Source: Anaerolineae bacterium (lineage in GTDB: Bacteria; Chloroflexota; Anaerolineae; 4572-78; J111). Taken from it: 9,593 bases of DNA. The first letter of the stretch is position 1, and every line of letters begins with the position of its first letter. The translations under genes and the position numbers were made by a program. The notes beneath the pieces are model-generated. The model was not told the DNA's origin, searched no databases, and saw only the letters and a list, made by a program, of their open reading frames with translations. Below, one piece after another: positions 1 through 4,769 of this stretch. Where the stretch lies: assembly GCA_020433785.1 (NCBI GenBank), contig JAGRCC010000146.1, forward strand, positions 1-9,593, in the 5' to 3' direction.

Positions 1-318
1 CACTCGGAAACTACCAAAGAACCAAGGTTTTTGCTGAACGCTATCAACCAGTTGGTGAGTAAAGGTTTCTCGGCCAAAGAAAAAGGGAGTATCCAGTTCG
101 CGGAAGGCAGATAGACCCTTATAAGGGTTTTGGGAGATAATCTGAGGCAAAGCTTCGAGTTGGGTTTTAAGATCGATTAGCTTGTTTTCAATATCTTCGA
201 TCTCGATAAGCACACCCGGAGATGTATCTATCCCTTTGAGGGCTTGATTCTCTTTTAGTTTCTGCAAGCGGCGTTCGTGCTGGATAATTAGTTGTTTGAG
301 ACCATCCTGACGTGACAT
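1..318 (-). CDS. N-terminal part of a coiled-coil / STAND-NTPase-type signalling protein (partial, runs off the left edge)
   Basis: An open frame of 106 codons starts at ATG 318-316 and continues through the window edge. Residues 1-60 are charged and heptad-like, with the segment RRLQKLKENQALKGI followed by LIEIEDIENKL, a coiled-coil pattern I associate with signalling and STAND proteins of Chloroflexota and Cyanobacteria. Residues 64-86 contain NPYKGLSAFREL and FFFGRE, the hallmark that opens the novel-STAND (nSTAND1) NTPase domain, often followed by WD40 repeats. Such proteins are thought to act as ATP-driven sensors or scaffolds in conflict or signalling systems; the ligand is unknown. The Walker A loop normally follows shortly after this point. 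The last residues seen, KPWFFGSFRV, do not resemble the expected run-up, so a diverged or damaged P-loop is possible. The only upstream Shine-Dalgarno-like sequence is weak (AAGAAAG). Family assignment is from recalled motifs. Confidence 0.72.
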   Translation of the reverse strand, partial: MSRQDGLKQLIIQHERRLQKLKENQALKGIDTSPGVLIEIEDIENKLIDLKTQLEALPQIISQNPYKGLSAFRELDTPFFFGRETFTHQLVDSVQQKPWFFGSFRV

Positions 319-695
319 TAGTGTTACTTTCTTAAATTAGAATGTTTATGTTGTATATCCCGATTGTACAAAGCTGGTATGACTAAAGTTCTCTCTGTCT
401 TCTGAAAATGGGATGTGCAACAAATCTAAATTGTGCGGCGTGCCAAATACAAATAACCAGTCTGAAATAGAATTACTTTAGACACGTCGATGCCGTCAAT
501 TAGTTAAGGTTTATTATATAACTTTGGTTGAAAGTATAGTCTGAGTGCTGTGTCGGTCGATTTGAGGAATAAACTTAGTGAGGAAATGATCAAATGAGTC
601 AACCAAATCGAGGTCGATACCCCTATTGTAACCGAAGATCAGCCAAAATGACAAGTAACTGAGGTCGATTTTAACCTGTCGAGTGGGCAAAAACC

Positions 696-732
696 AGCCC
701 GATCAGGTATTTGACACCTAATCGGGCTTTTA
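696..732. terminator. Strong hairpin, probable bidirectional terminator
   Basis: AGCCCGAT (696-703) pairs perfectly with ATCGGGCT (721-728). Inside, AGGT (705-708) pairs with ACCT (716-719) around a 7-nt loop. A T-run follows at 728-731 on the plus strand. On the minus strand the hairpin is followed by GGTTTTTG, so it can stop transcripts from either side. On the minus strand it would end transcripts from the small membrane-protein gene, about 250 nt upstream. No plus-strand gene feeds into it inside the window. Confidence 0.7.
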
Positions 733-788
733 TGGGCGGAGTACCAAGACCCCTGAACTTTCTCCATAAGGAAAATGAACATTTCTAC

Positions 789-958
789 ATCTGGAAACTC
801 GAAGTTTCTACACCTAGTTGTCAAAAAACCTAGTAGTAGATTCGATCCGGATCTAGAGGTAGAGATGGATCGAGTCTACTACTAGATTCTCTAAAAACTA
901 GAGGTAGATTCGTTCAGTTTATACCTAAAGAGAATCGAAGTTTCTGGATAAGGAAACG
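789..958. repeat. Degenerate repeat patch (CTAGAGGTAGA / CGAAGTTTCT motifs)
   Basis: CTAGAGGTAGA occurs at 853-863 and again at 899-909. TCGAAGTTTCT occurs near 799-809 and again near 934-944, each time close to a GGATAAGGAAA- or TCTGGA-like sequence. GAAACT-CGA-AGTTTC forms a short palindrome near 794-808. The units are too irregular to be a CRISPR or a simple tandem array; they look like decayed copies of a short palindromic element. Confidence 0.5.
830..885. repeat. 19-bp near-perfect inverted repeat (hairpin)
   Basis: The left arm at 830-848 (CTAGTAGTAGATTCGATCC) matches the complement of the right arm at 867-885 with one mismatch, a G-T wobble. The 18-nt loop begins at 849 and has a further ATCT/AGAT pairing (851-854 with 863-866). 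There is no adjacent T-run, so it is not a classical terminator. It sits inside a patch of related short repeats. Confidence 0.8.
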
Positions 959-981
959 TATTAGAGGTATTTGTGTTCAGC

Positions 982-1347
982 CTAATGTCTCGATAGCAGC
1001 CAGCATAGTAAAAAAAGCAAGCCAGGGGCAGCCACCAGGCCAAAGTACGGCCCGCCGGGTAGCGTGCCGGATACCATAAAATGTAGAAGATAAAACGCCA
1101 CAAAGCTGACGAGGGCCAGCCCGCCGCCCAGGCCCTCCCATCGCCAAGCTAGCAGCAAACCCAACATTACGCCGAAGGGGAATAGGAGTAACTGCATCCA
1201 CTCCATCGGCGTAATTTGGGTGGGGGACAAGCCCTCTCCAAAGAGAAAGGCCAAAACCAATAAGATACTGGCCAGTCCCCATATTCTGGCCATCCAGCGT
1301 ACGATAATTGTGCTGTATTTGATCGTTGCGTGAGTTTGAACCATCAT
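982..1347 (-). CDS. Small four-helix integral membrane protein, function unknown
   Basis: This 121-residue protein has four hydrophobic segments at about residues 17-38, 50-68, 74-93 and 99-118, short polar loops and no signal for export. The GEGLSP..ITPMEW..LL.FPFGVMLG pattern followed by AWRWEGLGGG resembles small uncharacterised membrane proteins common in Chloroflexota and other environmental bacteria, possibly the family catalogued as DUF7670 (from memory, unverified). The start is supported by a very good Shine-Dalgarno, AAGGAGG (1354-1360), six bases before ATG 1347; a second ATG follows immediately. It is separated from dmeF by that gene's terminator, so it is probably transcribed on its own. 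No catalytic or metal-binding residues stand out, and no function is proposed. Confidence 0.8.
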   Translation of the reverse strand: MMVQTHATIKYSTIIVRWMARIWGLASILLVLAFLFGEGLSPTQITPMEWMQLLLFPFGVMLGLLLAWRWEGLGGGLALVSFVAFYLLHFMVSGTLPGGPYFGLVAAPGLLFLLCWLLSRH

Positions 1348-1389
1348 CGGTGTCCTCCTTTCAACGAAGCTTCTCTTCTAGTTTAAAGT

Positions 1390-1426
1390 AAAAACTCCCC
1401 GGAGGCATCAGACCTTTGGGGAGTTT
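1390..1426 (-). terminator. Rho-independent terminator of the dmeF gene
   Basis: AAACTCCCC (1392-1400) pairs perfectly with GGGGAGTTT (1418-1426). On the minus strand the stem is followed by TTTTT (1394-1390). It lies about 80 nt past the dmeF stop codon and before the ribosome-binding site of the next gene, separating the two transcription units. Confidence 0.8.
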
Positions 1427-1453
1427 GTCTATTAGATGAGTCGCTAATTTTTA

Positions 1454-1473
1454 GGCTGGTCACTCGACCAGCC
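1454..1473. repeat. Perfect 8-bp hairpin between the dmeF stop and its terminator
   Basis: GGCTGGTC (1454-1461) and GACCAGCC (1466-1473) flank a 4-nt loop. On the dmeF transcript it is followed by A-rich rather than U-rich sequence, so it is not itself a terminator. It may stabilise the 3' end of the message. Confidence 0.6.
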
Positions 1474-1504
1474 CAGGCCAATTCAGAAGTCACTCATGAT
1501 GACG

Positions 1505-2494
1505 TTATGCTTCGATGCCCTTTGTCTTGGGCGCGATACACGGCTCGCTCCGGCATTCGTGCACCTCGACAGTGACGTGAGATAATTTATCAAACGGTTT
1601 TAGCAGCTCTTTGTAATGCTCGGTGGTATTGGGAAAGTGGGTAACGACAGAAATGATGGCCGCGTAATGATTGGCTCCAACTTTCCAGATATGCATATCG
1701 GCTACCCGGTTATCAGCGTCACTTTCAATGGCGGCTTTGATGTCGGCCTGATAAGGCTGGTCGATACTGGCGTCGAGCAGGATTGGGCTGGTTTGCTTCA
1801 ATAGCCCATAGGACCAGCGCGTAATAATAACCGCTCCCACCACGCCCATCACCGGGTCGAGCCAGCCCCAGCCCAAATATTTACCGGCTACCAGCGCGGT
1901 GATGGCAAACACCGAGGTCATGGCATCGGCCAGAACGTGCAGGTAGGCGGCTTGTAAGTTGTGATCCTGGTCATGCTCATCGTGATCGTGATGATCATGG
2001 TCGTGGTGATGGTGGTCATCATGGTGATGATGGTGGCTGTGATCATCCTTTAGGAGGAAGGCGCTGATGATGTTGACCAGCAAGCCGACGACGGCCACGG
2101 CAATAGCTTCATTGAAATGGATGACTTGAGGATCGATCAGGCGTTCCAATGACTCGATCAACATGACTAACGCCACCACCGCCAGAGCGACCGCGCTGGC
2201 AAACCCGCCCAGCACCGTGACCTTGCCGGTGCCGAAGGCGTAGACCGGACTGGCGGCGAACCTACGGGCGTAACGGTAGGCCACGATAGTGATCATAAAC
2301 GCGGCTACGTGCGTACCCATGTGCCAGCCATCGGCCAGCAGCGCCATTGAGCCGGAGAGGCTGCCCGCCACAATCTCGATGACCATGACGATGGCTGTCA
2401 GGACGAGCACGTATTGGGTTCGCTGCTCACCTTTCTCGTTTTTGACCGCATAGTCATGGCTGTGCTGCCATTTTTCTAACGTATGGATGTGCAT
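1505..2494 (-). CDS. dmeF: Cation diffusion facilitator, DmeF-type Co(II)/Ni(II) efflux transporter
   Basis: This 329-residue inner-membrane CDF transporter would export divalent metal in exchange for protons. It shows the usual six-helix plan: helices from about residue 28, then ALLADGWHMGTH (residues 51-62) in helix 2, paired helices at about 95-118 and 128-147, and HVLAD (186-190) in helix 5. The helix-2 site is H58-x3-H62 rather than the H-x3-D of zinc CDFs; this HM..H form is characteristic of DmeF, for which cobalt and nickel are the known substrates. Between helices 4 and 5 a loop (residues 152-178) is almost entirely His and Asp, a metal-binding segment. The C-terminal cytoplasmic domain contains ADMHIWKVG and ends with HECRSEPC. 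The start has Shine-Dalgarno AAGGGAG at 2502-2508. No metal regulator gene is adjacent; a perfect palindrome lies just upstream. Confidence 0.9.
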   Translation of the reverse strand: MHIHTLEKWQHSHDYAVKNEKGEQRTQYVLVLTAIVMVIEIVAGSLSGSMALLADGWHMGTHVAAFMITIVAYRYARRFAASPVYAFGTGKVTVLGGFASAVALAVVALVMLIESLERLIDPQVIHFNEAIAVAVVGLLVNIISAFLLKDDHSHHHHHDDHHHHDHDHHDHDEHDQDHNLQAAYLHVLADAMTSVFAITALVAGKYLGWGWLDPVMGVVGAVIITRWSYGLLKQTSPILLDASIDQPYQADIKAAIESDADNRVADMHIWKVGANHYAAIISVVTHFPNTTEHYKELLKPFDKLSHVTVEVHECRSEPCIAPKTKGIEA

Positions 2495-2519
2495 GGTCGA
2501 CTCCCTTGAAAATAGACTT

Positions 2520-2545
2520 GTAGGACAAACTTAAGTTTGTCCTAC
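2520..2545. repeat. Perfect 26-bp palindrome upstream of dmeF
   Basis: GTAGGACAAACTT (2520-2532) is followed immediately by its exact complement (2533-2545). It ends 25 nt upstream of the dmeF start codon. As RNA it forms an 11-bp stem with a TTAA loop. It could be an operator for a metal-responsive repressor, a 5'-UTR hairpin, or a copy of a dispersed palindromic repeat. The sequence does not decide between these. Confidence 0.85.
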
Positions 2546-2567
2546 GGTGATTTTCATTCTCGCTGTC

Positions 2568-2581
2568 GTCTCATTTGAGAC
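2568..2581. repeat. Short perfect hairpin
   Basis: GTCTCA (2568-2573) and TGAGAC (2576-2581) are separated by two bases. It is flanked on both sides by GTCG- or TGTC-like sequence and is one of several hairpins crowded into the dmeF upstream region. Confidence 0.5.
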
Positions 2582-2612
2582 TGTCGCACTCCTCTCTGAA
2601 CATAACAGTCTG

Positions 2613-2666
2613 GGAGCATCAAAGCTCTGCTTTGATCGGGAATGACAAAGCAAGCTTTGTCGCTCC
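2613..2666. repeat. Three-way-junction palindromic element
   Basis: GGAGC (2613-2617) pairs with GCTCC (2662-2666) and encloses two consecutive perfect 8-bp hairpins: ATCAAAGC/GCTTTGAT (2618-2636, loop TCT) and GACAAAGC/GCTTTGTC (2644-2661, loop AA). The two hairpin arms are near copies of each other (TCAAAGC versus ACAAAGC). It resembles a mobile palindromic repeat more than a regulator, but it can fold on either strand. Confidence 0.7.
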
Positions 2667-2690
2667 GGTGCATTGGCATCCTTCTTTTTA

Positions 2691-2760
2691 AGGTGACAGT
2701 CACTTCAGCACGGTAAATGACCCGTTTGAGCCATCCAGGTGCAATAAGTGACTGTCACCT
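2691..2760. repeat. REPIN-like element with perfect 15-bp terminal inverted repeats
   Basis: AGGTGACAGTCACTT (2691-2705) and its exact complement AAGTGACTGTCACCT (2746-2760) bound a 40-bp centre. Each arm is itself a palindrome (GTGAC-A-GTCAC). Two inverted palindromic units around a short spacer is the architecture of REP doublets (REPINs), non-autonomous elements mobilised by RAYT transposases. No transposase is present in the window. Confidence 0.75.
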
Positions 2761-2784
2761 GGCTTTCTGCGTAAGTCCTATTGT

Positions 2785-2814
2785 CATAAACAGCCGCAAA
2801 CTGCGGCGCTTATG
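2785..2814 (-). terminator. Hairpin after the last operon gene, possible terminator
   Basis: GCCGCA (2793-2798) pairs with TGCGGC (2802-2807) around a 3-nt loop, extended by CATAA (2785-2789) with TTATG (2810-2814). It begins seven bases past the stop codon of the rhodanese-bearing transporter gene, the expected place for an operon terminator. The following minus-strand sequence (TGTTTATG) is only a weak U-tract. Confidence 0.45.
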
Positions 2815-2820
2815 TTAGCT

Positions 2821-4095
2821 TCAGCCACCGCCGGTGACTTTTTTCACCTGCAACTCGACTTTGGGAATATACTCAATCTCAAACTCGTGCGGGTCGGGTG
2901 CAGCGGCCGGATGCTGTGCGCCCAGCGCGGCCGGGAAGTCGTAGCGTAAGAGGTCGTCGCCGGGGGGGGCGTTAGGCAGCAGCGTGGGCAGCATGGCCAC
3001 GGCCACGGGGCTGCCCGCGTCCGGCTCGATGTCGAAGGTGGTCAGCCAGTTGTTAATGCCGCCGTCCAGAATGTAAACGTTCGATAGGCTTTCCGCCACC
3101 AGCACCTTCCAGGCTGCCGTGGCGTTCTCCTCATCGTTGCTCATAACCACAAACAGGGTGTTCGACGGCTTTTCTAACAGCGTTTTAACCAACTGCGTCA
3201 GGTCGTCGATCGACACTCGCTGCGCGTCTTGCAGATGGAACAGATTGTAGTCGCTTTCGTTGCGTACGTCCAACATAACCACATCGACCTGATCGTTCTC
3301 GATGTAGTCCAGCAGTTCGGCCGGGTGGATTTGCACCTGGCGATTATCCAGCAGCGGTTGTTTTGCGGCGGCGATACGCTCCCACTTGTCGGCGGACGTG
3401 GGCTGGCCGATGAGCAGTACGGCCACAGCGGCGGCAAGTAGTGCCCCGGCGCCGATTAGTTTATAGCGGGCGTGGGCCGGGTTAGGTTTTTCGCCGCCCA
3501 TCATGCCTTCGACCTGTTCAACCCCCCAGAACATCACCAGCGCCGCCGCGATAATCACCAGGATCACCACGCCGGTTGGTGCGCCAAATAACTCCGGCAT
3601 GGTAAAGCGGCCCATGTACGAGGAGTTCCAGAAGTCGCGCAGCAGGCCGTCGATCGTTTCACCAAAGGCGAAGATGCCGGCAAACAAGCCCATTACGAAG
3701 AACATCGCGTCCACTTTAAGGGTGGCCACCCCAACCGTCGAGGTGCCGGGGCAGAAGCCGCCGACAATGAAGCCGACGCCCATAATCAGGCCGCCGACCA
3801 CGCCAGGCCACAGGTAGGTCGGGTTGACATAGAGGCGGTTGTAATCGACCAACCCCAGACCGGCGGCGGCAAAGATGAGCACCATCGCCACCAAGATGGC
3901 GGTAAACATCACCTTCAACACGGTCATATCATAAAGATAAAATTGCGCGGCCAGCTTTTTGGAGTTGCCAAAACCGGCCATCTCCAGCACGTAGCCAAAG
4001 CCAAAGCCGATAATGCCGGCGACCAGGTACAGGGCAACGTTGCCGTACATAGCGGCGATGGGAAAGGGGCCGGGAAAGTCAGGGAACAGTTCCAT
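2821..4095 (-). CDS. YeeE/YedE-family sulfur transporter subunit fused to a rhodanese-like domain without the catalytic cysteine
   Basis: This 424-residue membrane protein has six hydrophobic segments, at about residues 15-38, 58-80, 92-114, 127-148, 170-192 and 212-231. VGFIVGGFCPGTSTVG (residues 107-122) is the YeeE/YedE (PF04143) signature; C115 is the only cysteine in the protein. Family members such as TsuA import thiosulfate through conserved cysteines, and paired half-size versions (PmpA/PmpB-like) occur in sulfide-responsive operons. Residues 255-352 form a rhodanese-like domain (VVMLDVRNESDY at 272-283, GGINNW at 345-350), but the active-site Cys position reads VVMSND, with S319, so sulfurtransferase activity is not expected. 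By the positive-inside rule (lysines in loops 39-57 and 193-211) this domain would face outside; that is inference. A Pro/Ala-rich tail follows. The Shine-Dalgarno AGGAGA overlaps the stop codon of the preceding gene nine bases away, indicating tight coupling. Confidence 0.85.
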   Translation of the reverse strand: MELFPDFPGPFPIAAMYGNVALYLVAGIIGFGFGYVLEMAGFGNSKKLAAQFYLYDMTVLKVMFTAILVAMVLIFAAAGLGLVDYNRLYVNPTYLWPGVVGGLIMGVGFIVGGFCPGTSTVGVATLKVDAMFFVMGLFAGIFAFGETIDGLLRDFWNSSYMGRFTMPELFGAPTGVVILVIIAAALVMFWGVEQVEGMMGGEKPNPAHARYKLIGAGALLAAAVAVLLIGQPTSADKWERIAAAKQPLLDNRQVQIHPAELLDYIENDQVDVVMLDVRNESDYNLFHLQDAQRVSIDDLTQLVKTLLEKPSNTLFVVMSNDEENATAAWKVLVAESLSNVYILDGGINNWLTTFDIEPDAGSPVAVAMLPTLLPNAPPGDDLLRYDFPAALGAQHPAAAPDPHEFEIEYIPKVELQVKKVTGGG

Positions 4096-4104
4096 GATAA
4101 TCTC

Positions 4105-4635
4105 CTATATCCACAAGCGCCGAAGAAAATAAGCGAAGGCGTACGCGCCGATAAACACCGCCGGTAAAAAAGCCCAACTGCCCACCGACAGCACCGCTGC
4201 CCCGGAAAGCCCTTGCCCTGACGTACAACCCCGGGCAAAGCGCGAGCCGTAGCCCATCAGGATGCCCCCGGCAAAGGCCATGATCCAGCGGGTCGAGTTG
4301 GTAATGTGGGGGCCTTTGTTGGTTTCAAGGCGTACGCGCCCGTGAATCAGGCCCGAGGCAAAACCCCCAATTAGCGTGCCAAAACCCAACCAGACGAACG
4401 AGTTGTCCAGCGGATTTCTTTCGCCGCCGGCCATGCTAATCAGGTAGGGCACCCGATTGATGTGATCGGCGTTGACTAAATCTTCAACGAAGACCAGCAT
4501 CCGGTTTAGCCCGCCCGAAGAGCCTAAGCCGTCGCCGGTGAGGAAGAAGGCGGTAAATAACACCACGCCTAATAACGCTCCGGCGAGGTAAGGGTTGGCG
4601 TAAGGTTTGGGTTCTCTTTTGGTGATGGTTTGCAT
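4105..4635 (-). CDS. YeeE/YedE-family sulfur transporter subunit (half-size)
   Basis: This 176-residue membrane protein has hydrophobic segments at about residues 16-34, 80-100, 117-133 and 148-170. The motif MGYGSRFARGCTSGQGLSG (127-145) is the YeeE/YedE family core; C137 is the only cysteine. A full-length TsuA-type thiosulfate importer carries two such repeats in one chain, so this gene and the next most likely encode the two halves of one transporter, each contributing one cysteine. The polar loop of about 45 residues after helix 1 (LNRMLVFVEDLVNADHINRV...) is large for a half protein. The start at 4635 has Shine-Dalgarno GGAGG (4645-4649) eight to nine bases upstream. It is separated from the cytochrome gene by a 132-nt gap filled largely by an inverted-repeat element. 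Thiosulfate as substrate is inferred from the family and from the OTR neighbour; sulfide or persulfide species are alternatives. Confidence 0.82.
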   Translation of the reverse strand: MQTITKREPKPYANPYLAGALLGVVLFTAFFLTGDGLGSSGGLNRMLVFVEDLVNADHINRVPYLISMAGGERNPLDNSFVWLGFGTLIGGFASGLIHGRVRLETNKGPHITNSTRWIMAFAGGILMGYGSRFARGCTSGQGLSGAAVLSVGSWAFLPAVFIGAYAFAYFLRRLWI

Positions 4636-4662
4636 AGGGTTGTTCCTCCGTAATAGTCGTTG

Positions 4663-4678
4663 TTAAGACCTTAAGACC
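4663..4678. repeat. Two tandem copies of TTAAGACC
   Basis: TTAAGACC is repeated head to tail at 4663-4670 and 4671-4678. The second copy merges into the arm of the adjacent inverted-repeat element. This could be an insertion scar or target duplication, though no matching copy is seen at the other end. Confidence 0.6.
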
Positions 4679-4769
4679 TGACAGGTTTTACAAGTTGCCG
4701 TTGGGTGTACCATCATTTCAATTGAACGGCAACTTCGCCAGACGGTACTTCTGAAAACCTGTCAGGTCT
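4674..4769. repeat. 96-bp nested inverted-repeat (REPIN-like) element in the operon
   Basis: The outer arms AGACCTGACAGGTTTT (4674-4689) and AAAACCTGTCAGGTCT (4754-4769) are perfect 16-bp complements, and each arm is internally palindromic (ACCTG-A-CAGGT). Inside, AAGTTGCCGTT (4692-4702) pairs perfectly with AACGGCAACTT (4725-4735). The loop segment GTACCATC (4707-4714) can pair with GACGGTAC (4741-4748) outside that hairpin with one wobble on the mRNA strand, which would make a pseudoknot. The element reaches into the stop codon of the upstream cytochrome gene. It is probably a mobile repeat; in the transcript it could attenuate transporter expression or stabilise the cytochrome message. Confidence 0.8.

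Larger units (their letters stand above)
319..981. other. Non-coding, AT-rich spacer with repeats and a terminator
   Basis: No convincing gene lies here. A 61-codon minus-strand frame at 639-824 runs across the terminator hairpin and resembles nothing I know. The stretch 319-600 is AT-rich and shows no structure I can defend; it probably contains the promoter of the left-edge gene, but no -35/-10 pair stands out. The motif GAGGTCGAT occurs twice (about 610-618 and 661-669). The part from about 760 to 970 is built of degenerate direct and inverted repeats, described separately. Confidence 0.6.

Noticed and set aside
639..824. 61-codon minus-strand open frame
   Set aside because: It runs through the strong terminator hairpin at 696-728 and the protein resembles nothing known; no good ribosome-binding site.
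319..981. tRNA or other structured RNA gene in the long left spacer
   Set aside because: No cloverleaf or known RNA motif could be found by eye; the hairpins there are explained as a terminator and as repeat structure.
1454..1473. Terminator of dmeF
   Set aside because: The hairpin is perfect but is followed by A-rich sequence on the transcript; the hairpin at 1392-1426 with a T-run is the better terminator.
3030..3340. Active rhodanese sulfurtransferase
   Set aside because: The catalytic position carries Ser and the whole protein has only one cysteine, located in the membrane domain.
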